Source: Protula sp. h YS-2021
Taxonomy: Eukaryota > Annelida > Polychaeta > Sabellida > Serpulidae
DNA: 64,000 bases
Direction of reading: 5' to 3'
NCBI GenBank assembly: GCA_949752745.1
Contig: OX457034.1
Location: 32,345,544 to 32,409,543, forward strand
Shown here: in pieces, positions 1 to 9,630 of the stretch
Layout: every line of letters starts with the position of its first letter
How positions within the stretch are numbered: the first letter of the stretch is position 1
Position numbers and translations under genes: made by a program
Notes under the pieces: generated by a model
Told to the model about the DNA's origin: nothing
Seen by the model: the letters and a program-made list of their open reading frames with translations, nothing else
Database searches by the model: none

Positions 1-476
1 TGTAAGAAGCTACTAAATTTCAACTTACAATTTAGATGTTTTCAGCATTTTATTTACAGTAGACTTTGTAAACCTAAATAATTAAAATGTACTTCTATTT
101 CCAGCCGAGTGTGAGATGTGAGAAATAATTCTGGGGTTACGGTATATACCGCCAACAACTGGAAAAATAAAAATAAATCAAGGGGTAATGTCATTGAATG
201 TGTGATTTGTTTTAAGAACTACAAAAAGATGTATGTATTCCATAGGTAAAAATTGTAATTTATTTCTGCATACAAACAATATGTATTTGCACCAATTATC
301 AACTCTAAAGAAATCAGGTATTACACATATACCACCGACAAAAATGAAAATCCTGTGACTTTCTCAGTGAATTTGTGATATGGTTCAAGAGTTAGAAAGG
401 AATGTATGTATACCTTTAGTAAAATTTGAACTTTATTTCTGGATACAAGCAATCGGTAGCTGCAACAAGTATCAAC
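1..476 (+). repeat. Three diverged ~170-bp subrepeats inside the satellite unit
   Basis: Shown for the first unit; present in every unit. Matching landmarks recur: GTAAACCT at 68, GTATTCCA at 235 and GTATACCT at 408 (spacings 167 and 173), and TATTTC at 96, 261 and 434 (spacings 165 and 173). The second copy (about 139-303) and third (about 317-476) align over most of their length: TATACC, TGAAT..GTGAT, ATGTATGTAT, TTTATTTCTG.ATACAA.CAAT and TATCAAC occur in the same order. The first copy (about 1-115) is recognisable mainly in its right half. The copies are strongly diverged from one another while each is nearly invariant across units, so they predate the 1306-bp amplification. Confidence 0.7.
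140..151. repeat. 12-bp perfect palindrome in each unit
   Basis: CGGTATATACCG at unit positions 140-151. It is present in nearly every unit; the unit at 16161 carries a T that breaks it (TATATCG). A possible protein-binding site or cruciform seed, without direct evidence. Confidence 0.8.
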
Positions 477-750
477 AGAAACAAATCACCAGAAAACATT
501 GATGTAAAAATTCAAAGGTCCAGTACATAATACGGCATATCCTCGTCTCGGACATTTGTCGTTGTCATGTATCTGCGCCGTATGTCGAATTATGCTGACA
601 CAGTTGACGCCCCACTCTAGCGCTATTACTCTTATATTTATGACTTCCTTAAAATCTAAGCGGTTATTGTTGCAAGATCAAAGATTTCAATTTAGTTCGT
701 TCGTTGCATAGACTGCACATCCTAGCTTTTATTTTAGTGTTAATGCATGT

Positions 751-780
751 TTAACTGGCCAGTCGTTAACTGGTCAACCG
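751..780 (+). repeat. 15-bp tandem duplication with embedded palindrome in each unit
   Basis: TTAACTGGCCAGTCG (751-765) and TTAACTGGTCAACCG (766-780) are adjacent imperfect copies. The first holds the 10-bp palindrome ACTGGCCAGT (754-763); GTTAAC at 765-770 is a further palindrome. The motif recurs in every unit, with rare changes (for example in the units at 48813 and 55343). Confidence 0.8.
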
Positions 781-1136
781 TCAATGATGGATAATGGATT
801 TACAGACATGTCTTGTTATATTTTCCATGTTGATCAAACCAACACAGGTTAAACAAGACCCAAACAGTCTGAGAAATCTGATAGATTCACAGCAGGTTAT
901 ATACAAATAGTGAAAATGGTTAATTTGGTGGATACGTTAAATTTTGAAAGTGGAATATCTTTAAAAGTATTGGTGATAGAGAGACGGGGATTTGACGAGG
1001 TGATATGGCGAATATGAATTATGTATGATCCAGTAGTGTTTTTAGGCCATTCTGAGCCCTTTAAATTGCACTTTTACAAAGGCAAAGTTTTCTACAGGCG
1101 AGTGTTAAATGAATGGTTTTAAGAACAGCGAGATAG

Positions 1137-1163
1137 TTTTTTTATAAATAGATTTGTCTATTT
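1137..1163 (+). repeat. Variable T-run next to a perfect hairpin in each unit
   Basis: A T7 run (1137-1143) is followed by AAATAGA-TTTG-TCTATTT (1146-1163), a perfect 7-bp stem with a 4-nt loop. The T-run is the only place where unit length varies in the array: T8 in units 17467, 37057 and 44894, T6 in unit 33140. The unit at 55343 has one mismatch in the stem. Confidence 0.85.
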
Positions 1164-2250
1164 CTTAGTGATTGGATGAATGATCAGATCAGTCCTGGAA
1201 AAAACTTCACAATAACTATGTAACTGTTTGATATATTTTTTTAAAGTAAACCTTTGTAACCATATACATCCTTCATGTTACCAGTTACCAATACAAATAT
1301 ATGTAATGTAAGAAGCTACTAAATTTCAACTTACAATTTAGATGTTTTCAGCATTTTATTTACAGTAGACTTTGTAAACCTAAATAATTAAAATGTACTT
1401 CTATTTCCAGCCGAGTGTGAGATGTGAGAAATAATTCTGGGGTTACGGTATATACCGCCAACAACTGGAAAAATAAAAATAAATCAAGGGGTAATGTCAT
1501 TGAATGTGTGATTTGTTTTAAGAACTACAAAAAGATGTATGTATTCCATAGGTAAAAATTGTAATTTATTTCTGCATACAAACAATATGTATTTGCACCA
1601 ATTATCAACTCTAAAGAAATCAGGTATTACACATATACCACCGACAAAAATGAAAATCCTGTGACTTTCTCAGTGAATTTGTGATATGGTTCAAGAGTTA
1701 GAAAGGAATGTATGTATACCTTTAGTAAAATTTGAACTTTATTTCTGGATACAAGCAATCGGTAGCTGCAACAAGTATCAACAGAAACAAATCACCAGAA
1801 AACATTGATGTAAAAATTCAAAGGTCCAGTACATAATACGGCATATCCTCGTCTCGGACATTTGTCGTTGTCATGTATCTGCGCCGTATGTCGAATTATG
1901 CTGACACAGTTGACGCCCCACTCTAGCGCTATTACTCTTATATTTATGACTTCCTTAAAATCTAAGCGGTTATTGTTGCAAGATCAAAGATTTCAATTTA
2001 GTTCGTTCGTTGCATAGACTGCACATCCTAGCTTTTATTTTAGTGTTAATGCATGTTTAACTGGCCAGTCGTTAACTGGTCAACCGTCAATGATGGATAA
2101 TGGATTTACAGACATGTCTTGTTATATTTTCCATGTTGATCAAACCAACACAGGTTAAACAAGACCCAAACAGTCTGAGAAATCTGATAGATTCACAGCA
2201 GGTTATATACAATTCCAGTGACATTGAAAAATGGTGTGTAAAATTACTGA

Positions 2251-2320
2251 TAGAGAATTGAATTGGATAGAGCATTGGTTCGGTAAGCCGAAGGTCCCGA
2301 GTTCGACTCCAGCTCGGGGC
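2251..2320 (+). pseudogene. tRNA-like head of the SINE, copy 1
   Basis: Reads like a tRNA from the D arm onward: ATTGGATAGAGC (D-arm/A-box end), GCATTGGTTCGG (anticodon-arm region), AGGTCCCGAG (variable loop and T stem) and GAGTTCGACTCC, a near-consensus B box (GGTTCGANTCC). CCCGAG at 2296 can pair with CTCGGG at 2313, but the loop between is 11 nt instead of 7. The 5' acceptor strand and a good A box are not recognisable, and no CCA-compatible acceptor stem closes the molecule. It is tRNA-derived and not a functional tRNA gene. The anticodon cannot be assigned with confidence. Confidence 0.6.
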
Positions 2321-2582
2321 GGCATGCAGGGAATTGACATTTGCTCAAATTGCCTTGGCTAAGCAAATACAGTAGATAAGATCACCTATGAAGGAATTTA
2401 AAGTTGACGCCCACTTAGCGTTTCAGCCATCCCTTAAAAAACATTTTAGAAAGAAGTTAGTTTGGGCATCGTCCAATGACTTTCTTTATTTGAGTTGCCA
2501 AAGTCAATAAAATTATTTATTTTTAAACGGTCAAAAGTTTCAGGGAGTGAACTCTGTAAAAAAAAAAAAAAAAAAAAAAAAA
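2251..2582 (+). mobile_element. tRNA-derived SINE-like element, copy 1
   Basis: A tRNA-like head (about 2251-2320) is followed by an unrelated body and an uninterrupted A25 tract at 2558-2582, the classic order of a tRNA-derived SINE. The body contains a 7-bp inverted repeat (ATTTGCT at 2339-2345, AGCAAAT at 2362-2368) and an AATAAA at 2506-2511, 47 bp before the A-tract. No clear flanking target-site duplication was found and the A box is degenerate, so this is an old or already amplified copy carried within the larger insert. The family was not identified. Alternative: the A-tract belongs to a minus-strand intron (see findings) and only the head is tRNA-derived. Confidence 0.6.
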
Positions 2583-2838
2583 CATAGGTTTTGCCTGTAA
2601 CACTTTGGTCCCTTTTTATTCTATATTGATATTGAATGTTTCAAGTCAAACCGTAAACAAGAAGAAAAAAGTGTAAGCAACGCCTGTTTTGAAAGATTTA
2701 CAATGCAGCAATAAATGTTGCAATCACTCACTTTTTTCCCACACCACAATCCAATTCAGATGGGAAGGTATGTAGTTTATAAACAGGCTCGAGCATCCAT
2801 ACAGATAGTGCTGTGCAGGTTATGGCAGTAATACAGTT
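2583..2838. other. AT-rich spacer between A-tract and GC-rich segment
   Basis: No gene recognised. On the minus strand the stretch contains a consensus splice donor (GTGAGT, reading from 2731 down to 2726) preceded by a run of A, and a TTTATAAAC at about 2775-2783 that reads as TATA-like on either strand. The equivalent stretch in copy 2 is 61845-62099, with one T fewer in the T-run next to the donor. Confidence 0.5.
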
Positions 2839-3030
2839 GGCTGAAAGTTGGCTCGGGAGTGCGAGGGCGTAAGCGTTCCGGTGTTCTTCGGGACCCGGTG
2901 GATCGAGCTGGAACTCGGCTGTAGAAAGGCGAAAGGCGGCGTAAAACCCGCCCGGTATGCCGAAGCCCCGCCACTGACCAATGCACACTGTGGTTGATCA
3001 TTGACGGTGGCTGGGGTGGCCGTATATACG
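2839..3030 (+). promoter_or_regulatory. GC-rich promoter-like segment, copy 1
   Basis: A markedly GC- and CpG-rich island in an AT-rich landscape. In order on the plus strand: a GGCGG/CCGCC stem with an 8-nt loop (about 2935-2952), GC-box-like CCCGCCC (2947-2953) and CCCCGCC (2966-2972), a CCAAT box (2978-2982), and TATA-like TATATA within 3023-3028, with a second AT-rich ATAATATATAT just downstream (about 3052-3062). This order and spacing resembles a simple RNA polymerase II promoter firing rightwards into the insert and array. All three minus-strand frames are open across it, which reflects a lack of TA-rich stops and not coding. Promoter activity is inference. Confidence 0.35.
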
Positions 3031-3297
3031 TCAGGCTTCTGGCAGCAAGCCATAATATATATCCTGCACTGCACGCTTCACTTTTTGTTTTTTTTTACCT
3101 TTGATTATGTTTTATTTTATCCAAGAGGTAGGTTATTGTTTCTACTTCATACAAAACTTATGCAAGATTTAATCATATTTTATTGCTGGTGCATGCACAT
3201 AGAAGGCTCTAGAATATGCACAACAGTATTCCACACTCCTCTAGTATCGCTTGTTCAATGCTCTTTCAATCCAACTGGACAATCAAAAGCTGTGCGT

Positions 3298-3335
3298 CTC
3301 ACACTTCTTGATCTCTCTCACACTGCTTGATCTCT
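3298..3335 (+). repeat. 19-bp tandem duplication, copy 1
   Basis: CTCACACTTCTTGATCTCT (3298-3316) is followed immediately by CTCACACTGCTTGATCTCT (3317-3335), 18 of 19 bases the same. It lies just upstream of the 34-codon open frame. Confidence 0.9.
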
Positions 3336-3341
3336 TCAATC

Positions 3342-3446
3342 ATGGCATTCTACCTACGTCAGTTGCAGAGTTACTTCGGGATTGAAGGCACAGAGTACGA
3401 TCGTTGTACCTTACTAAGATCGAGGATGTATATTCAGACACCGTAA
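3342..3446 (+). other. 34-codon ATG open frame, unproven, copy 1
   Basis: ATG to TAA, 34 residues, beginning MAFYLRQLQSYF and ending RMYIQTP. The start context is favourable for a eukaryote (A at -3, G at +4). It lies about 310 bp downstream of the promoter-like TATA motif. The predicted peptide is polar and basic, with no signal peptide or membrane segment, and matches no family I recognise. The frame is identical in copy 2, but the two copies are so alike that this says little about selection. Most likely a chance frame; a captured exon fragment is possible. Confidence 0.15.
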
Positions 3447-4006
3447 TATCATACTGAATTTTACTTCAGGTTTTAAACAAATATTAAGTAGTCTTAAAAC
3501 TGTTTGATTTTACATACACCGTTTATAAGAGAATGACATTGAAGCATTAACTTTGGCCATTTTTTTCTATCTTAAACCATTTCAAAGAGAATAAAATACT
3601 CAGACAAAAGTACAGATGCTCAATAATCTTTCAGATCAAGGCAGATCGATGAACTTTCTAAAATACATAAACCTATTTTATTGCTAAACATTAAAATATC
3701 TGCAATAAAGAAAATTTTAATGGTTATAAAAGTAAGATTGTAATGTGTGGATAAGTTTGTACAGTGTAGCTAAAGTGAAAAGGTGGTAGTAGAATTTGCA
3801 AAGTGGGGATACCTGCTTGACCTCTTCCGAGGATCATAATTTTAAAACTGATCTATGTGAAAATAAAAGAAGAAAGTTAATTTTCCTTGGAAAATAATAA
3901 AAAGTCAAATATATTGTACTTGCGATTGAAGAAAAATGGGCACGGTTGGGGAGAGGAAGAGCAAAGGAAGACGGATGTATGTAAATGTCTTGAGTAATAA
4001 TGTGAA
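3447..4006. other. AT-rich tail of insert copy 1, no gene seen
   Basis: Stops in all frames, several short A and T runs, and no RNA gene, terminal repeat or transposon end recognised. It joins the satellite at AATGTGAAATAG. The matching stretch in copy 2 is 62699-63257, with one T fewer in the run near 62812 and two substitutions near the right end. Confidence 0.6.
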
Positions 4007-7000
4007 ATAGTGAAAGTGGTTAATTTGGTGGATAGGTTAAATTTTGAAAGTGGAATATCTTTAAAAGTATTGGTGATAGAGAGACGGGGATTTGACCAGG
4101 TGATATGGCGAATATGAATTATGTATGATCCAGTAGTGTTTTTAGGCCATTCTGAGCCCTTTAAATTGCACTTTTACAAAGGCAAAGTTTTCTACAGGCG
4201 AGTGTTAAATGAATGGTTTTAAGAACAGCGAGATAGTTTTTTTATAAATAGATTTGTCTATTTCTTAGTGATTGGATGAATGATCAGATCAGTCCTGGAA
4301 AAAACTTCACAATAACTATGTAACTGTTTGATATATTTTTTTAAAGTAAACCTTTGTAACCATATACATCCTTCATGTTACCAGTTACCAATACAAATAT
4401 ATGTAATGTAAGAAGCTACTAAATTTCAACTTACAATTTAGATGTTTTCAGCATTTTATTTACAGTAGACTTTGTAAACCTAAATAATTAAAATGTACTT
4501 CTATTTCCAGCCGAGTGTGAGATGTGAGAAATAATTCTGGGGTTACGGTATATACCGCCAACAACTGGAAAAATAAAAATAAATCAAGGGGTAATGTCAT
4601 TGAATGTGTGATTTGTTTTAAGAACTACAAAAAGATGTATGTATTCCATAGGTAAAAATTGTAATTTATTTCTGCATACAAACAATATGTATTTGCACCA
4701 ATTATCAACTCTAAAGAAATCAGGTATTACACATATACCACCGACAAAAATGAAAATCCTGTGACTTTCTCAGTGAATTTGTGATATGGTTCAAGAGTTA
4801 GAAAGGAATGTATGTATACCTTTAGTAAAATTTGAACTTTATTTCTGGATACAAGCAATCGGTAGCTGCAACAAGTATCAACAGAAACAAATCACCAGAA
4901 AACATTGATGTAAAAATTCAAAGGTCCAGTACATAATACGGCATATCCTCGTCTCGGACATTTGTCGTTGTCATGTATCTGCGCCGTATGTCGAATTATG
5001 CTGACACAGTTGACGCCCCACTCTAGCGCTATTACTCTTATATTTATGACTTCCTTAAAATCTAAGCGGTTATTGTTGCAAGATCAAAGATTTCAATTTA
5101 GTTCGTTCGTTGCATAGACTGCACATCCTAGCTTTTATTTTAGTGTTAATGCATGTTTAACTGGCCAGTCGTTAACTGGTCAACCGTCAATGATGGATAA
5201 TGGATTTACAGACATGTCTTGTTATATTTTCCATGTTGATCAAACCAACACAGGTTAAACAAGACCCAAACAGTCTGAGAAATCTGATAGATTCACAGCA
5301 GGTTATATACAAATAGTGAAAATGGTTAATTTGGTGGATACGTTAAATTTTGAAAGTGGAATATCTTTAAAAGTATTGGTGATAGAGAGACGGGGATTTG
5401 ACGAGGTGATATGGCGAATATGAATTATGTATGATCCAGTAGTGTTTTTAGGCCATTCTGAGCCCTTTAAATTGCACTTTTACAAAGGCAAAGTTTTCTA
5501 CAGGCGAGTGTTAAATGAATGGTTTTAAGAACAGCGAGATAGTTTTTTTATAAATAGATTTGTCTATTTCTTAGTGATTGGATGAATGATCAGATCAGTC
5601 CTGGAAAAAACTTCACAATAACTATGTAACTGTTTGATATATTTTTTTAAAGTAAACCTTTGTAACCATATACATCCTTCATGTTACCAGTTACCAATAC
5701 AAATATATGTAATGTAAGAAGCTACTAAATTTCAACTTACAATTTAGATGTTTTCAGCATTTTATTTACAGTAGACTTTGTAAACCTAAATAATTAAAAT
5801 GTACTTCTATTTCCAGCCGAGTGTGAGATGTGAGAAATAATTCTGGGGTTACGGTATATACCGCCAACAACTGGAAAAATAAAAATAAATCAAGGGGTAA
5901 TGTCATTGAATGTGTGATTTGTTTTAAGAACTACAAAAAGATGTATGTATTCCATAGGTAAAAATTGTAATTTATTTCTGCATACAAACAATATGTATTT
6001 GCACCAATTATCAACTCTAAAGAAATCAGGTATTACACATATACCACCGACAAAAATGAAAATCCTGTGACTTTCTCAGTGAATTTGTGATATGGTTCAA
6101 GAGTTAGAAAGGAATGTATGTATACCTTTAGTAAAATTTGAACTTTATTTCTGGATACAAGCAATCGGTAGCTGCAACAAGTATCAACAGAAACAAATCA
6201 CCAGAAAACATTGATGTAAAAATTCAAAGGTCCAGTACATAATACGGCATATCCTCGTCTCGGACATTTGTCGTTGTCATGTATCTGCGCCGTATGTCGA
6301 ATTATGCTGACACAGTTGACGCCCCACTCTAGCGCTATTACTCTTATATTTATGACTTCCTTAAAATCTAAGCGGTTATTGTTGCAAGATCAAAGATTTC
6401 AATTTAGTTCGTTCGTTGCATAGACTGCACATCCTAGCTTTTATTTTAGTGTTAATGCATGTTTAACTGGCCAGTCGTTAACTGGTCAACCGTCAATGAT
6501 GGATAATGGATTTACAGACATGTCTTGTTATATTTTCCATGTTGATCAAACCAACACAGGTTAAACAAGACCCAAACAGTCTGAGAAATCTGATAGATTC
6601 ACAGCAGGTTATATACAAATAGTGAAAATGGTTAATTTGGTGGATACGTTAAATTTTGAAAGTGGAATATCTTTAAAAGTATTGGTGATAGAGAGACGGG
6701 GATTTGACGAGGTGATATGGCGAATATGAATTATGTATGATCCAGTAGTGTTTTTAGGCCATTCTGAGCCCTTTAAATTGCACTTTTACAAAGGCAAAGT
6801 TTTCTACAGGCGAGTGTTAAATGAATGGTTTTAAGAACAGCGAGATAGTTTTTTTATAAATAGATTTGTCTATTTCTTAGTGATTGGATGAATGATCAGA
6901 TCAGTCCTGGAAAAAACTTCACAATAACTATGTAACTGTTTGATATATTTTTTTAAAGTAAACCTTTGTAACCATATACATCCTTCATGTTACCAGTTAC

Positions 7001-9630
7001 CAATACAAATATATGTAATGTAAGAAGCTACTAAATTTCAACTTACAATTTAGATGTTTTCAGCATTTTATTTACAGTAGACTTTGTAAACCTAAATAAT
7101 TAAAATGTACTTCTATTTCCAGCCGAGTGTGAGATGTGAGAAATAATTCTGGGGTTACGGTATATACCGCCAACAACTGGAAAAATAAAAATAAATCAAG
7201 GGGTAATGTCATTGAATGTGTGATTTGTTTTAAGAACTACAAAAAGATGTATGTATTCCATAGGTAAAAATTGTAATTTATTTCTGCATACAAACAATAT
7301 GTATTTGCACCAATTATCAACTCTAAAGAAATCAGGTATTACACATATACCACCGACAAAAATGAAAATCCTGTGACTTTCTCAGTGAATTTGTGATATG
7401 GTTCAAGAGTTAGAAAGGAATGTATGTATACCTTTAGTAAAATTTGAACTTTATTTCTGGATACAAGCAATCGGTAGCTGCAACAAGTATCAACAGAAAC
7501 AAATCACCAGAAAACATTGATGTAAAAATTCAAAGGTCCAGTACATAATACGGCATATCCTCGTCTCGGACATTTGTCGTTGTCATGTATCTGCGCCGTA
7601 TGTCGAATTATGCTGACACAGTTGACGCCCCACTCTAGCGCTATTACTCTTATATTTATGACTTCCTTAAAATCTAAGCGGTTATTGTTGCAAGATCAAA
7701 GATTTCAATTTAGTTCGTTCGTTGCATAGACTGCACATCCTAGCTTTTATTTTAGTGTTAATGCATGTTTAACTGGCCAGTCGTTAACTGGTCAACCGTC
7801 AATGATGGATAATGGATTTACAGACATGTCTTGTTATATTTTCCATGTTGATCAAACCAACACAGGTTAAACAAGACCCAAACAGTCTGAGAAATCTGAT
7901 AGATTCACAGCAGGTTATATACAAATAGTGAAAATGGTTAATTTGGTGGATACGTTAAATTTTGAAAGTGGAATATCTTTAAAAGTATTGGTGATAGAGA
8001 GACGGGGATTTGACGAGGTGATATGGCGAATATGAATTATGTATGATCCAGTAGTGTTTTTAGGCCATTCTGAGCCCTTTAAATTGCACTTTTACAAAGG
8101 CAAAGTTTTCTACAGGCGAGTGTTAAATGAATGGTTTTAAGAACAGCGAGATAGTTTTTTTATAAATAGATTTGTCTATTTCTTAGTGATTGGATGAATG
8201 ATCAGATCAGTCCTGGAAAAAACTTCACAATAACTATGTAACTGTTTGATATATTTTTTTAAAGTAAACCTTTGTAACCATATACATCCTTCATGTTACC
8301 AGTTACCAATACAAATATATGTAATGTAAGAAGCTACTAAATTTCAACTTACAATTTAGATGTTTTCAGCATTTTATTTACAGTAGACTTTGTAAACCTA
8401 AATAATTAAAATGTACTTCTATTTCCAGCCGAGTGTGAGATGTGAGAAATAATTCTGGGGTTACGGTATATACCGCCAACAACTGGAAAAATAAAAATAA
8501 ATCAAGGGGTAATGTCATTGAATGTGTGATTTGTTTTAAGAACTACAAAAAGATGTATGTATTCCATAGGTAAAAATTGTAATTTATTTCTGCATACAAA
8601 CAATATGTATTTGCACCAATTATCAACTCTAAAGAAATCAGGTATTACACATATACCACCGACAAAAATGAAAATCCTGTGACTTTCTCAGTGAATTTGT
8701 GATATGGTTCAAGAGTTAGAAAGGAATGTATGTATACCTTTAATAAAATTTGAACTTTATTTCTGGATACAAGCAATCGGTAGCTGCAACAAGTATCAAC
8801 AGAAACAAATCACCAGAAAACATTGATGTAAAAATTCAAAGGTCCAGTACATAATACGGCATATCCTCGTCTCGGACATTTGTCGTTGTCATGTATCTGC
8901 GCCGTATGTCGAATTATGCTGACACAGTTGACGCCCCACTCTAGCGCTATTACTCTTATATTTATGACTTCCTTAAAATCTAAGCGGTTATTGTTGCAAG
9001 ATCAAAGATTTCAATTTAGTTCGTTCGTTGCATAGACTGCACATCCTAGCTTTTATTTTAGTGTTAATGCATGTTTAACTGGCCAGTCGTTAACTGGTCA
9101 ACCGTCAATGATGGATAATGGATTTACAGACATGTCTTGTTATATTTTCCATGTTGATCAAACCAACACAGGTTAAACAAGACCCAAACAGTCTGAGAAA
9201 TCTGATAGATTCACAGCAGGTTATATACAAATAGTGAAAATGGTTAATTTGGTGGATACGTTAAATTTTGAAAGTGGAATATCTTTAAAAGTATTGGTGA
9301 TAGAGAGACGGGGATTTGACGAGGTGATATGGCGAATATGAATTATGTATGATCCAGTAGTGTTTTTAGGCCATTCTGAGCCCTTTAAATTGCACTTTTA
9401 CAAAGGCAAAGTTTTCTACAGGCGAGTGTTAAATGAATGGTTTTAAGAACAGCGAGATAGTTTTTTTATAAATAGATTTGTCTATTTCTTAGTGATTGGA
9501 TGAATGATCAGATCAGTCCTGGAAAAAACTTCACAATAACTATGTAACTGTTTGATATATTTTTTTAAAGTAAACCTTTGTAACCATATACATCCTTCAT
9601 GTTACCAGTTACCAATACAAATATATGTAA

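Larger units (their letters stand above)
1..2212 (+). repeat. 1306-bp satellite array, left part (1.7 units)
   Basis: One full unit (1-1306) and the first 906 bp of the next (1307-2212), cut by the insert that follows. The phase is set arbitrarily at the window's first base. The two copies are essentially identical over their shared length. Both carry T at unit position 392 (other array regions have C), and the first carries C at position 935. The unit is AT-rich, has stops in all frames and no convincing gene. Orientation (+) only records the direction as given. Function is unknown; tandem arrays of this kind are typical of centromeric, pericentromeric or other heterochromatic DNA, but nothing here shows which. 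Confidence 0.97.
2213..4006 (+). repeat. 1794-bp non-satellite insert, copy 1
   Basis: Sequence unrelated to most of the satellite that splits the unit 1307-4406 between unit positions 906 and 907. The interrupted unit measures 3100 bp. The left flank ends in ACAA and the right resumes in AAATAG, so there is at most a 2-bp (AA) overlap, which could be a tiny target duplication or microhomology. No terminal inverted repeats, long terminal repeats or target duplication of usual transposon length are visible. It holds a SINE-like module, a GC-rich promoter-like segment, a 19-bp tandem duplication and a short open frame, listed separately. A copy at 61473-63257 has the same breakpoints. What the whole segment is cannot be decided from sequence alone. 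Confidence 0.9.

Noticed and set aside
2087..2275. 62-codon minus-strand frame, also at 61347-61535
   Set aside because: It straddles the satellite/insert junction. The satellite part is open in each unit by chance, and the copies are recent duplicates, so conservation carries no weight.
2251..2320. Functional tRNA gene
   Set aside because: No acceptor stem, degenerate A box and an 11-nt T loop; only the B box is good.
2850..2960. Possible 7SL, U5 or 5S RNA similarity in the GC-rich segment
   Set aside because: Only short fragments (for example TTTCGCCTTT on the minus strand) resemble these RNAs; the flanking conserved parts are absent.
2728..2988. 86-codon minus-strand frame across the GC-rich segment (87 codons in copy 2)
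   Set aside because: It opens on GTG just after a stop, with no upstream ATG, so it is not a normal eukaryotic gene start. All three minus frames are open here, as expected from composition. Kept only as part of the splice-signal finding.
2998..3009. 12-base match ATCATTGACGGT between the insert and the reverse strand of the satellite (unit positions about 778-789)
   Set aside because: An isolated 12-base match between sequences of 1.8 and 1.3 kb is not far from chance expectation, and similarity does not extend.
3001..3330. 109-codon plus-strand frame across the promoter-like and AT-rich parts of insert copy 1
   Set aside because: Starts on the TTG at 3001 and not an ATG. In copy 2 it is broken by the 7-bp deletion and the shorter T-run; only the last 64 codons stay open. 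No recognisable domain.
2213..4006. Helitron, LTR element or terminal-inverted-repeat DNA transposon
   Set aside because: The ends do not show 5' TC with 3' CTRR and an A|T insertion site, no direct terminal repeats exist, and the first and last 20 bases are not inverted copies. No transposase, integrase or reverse transcriptase frame is present.
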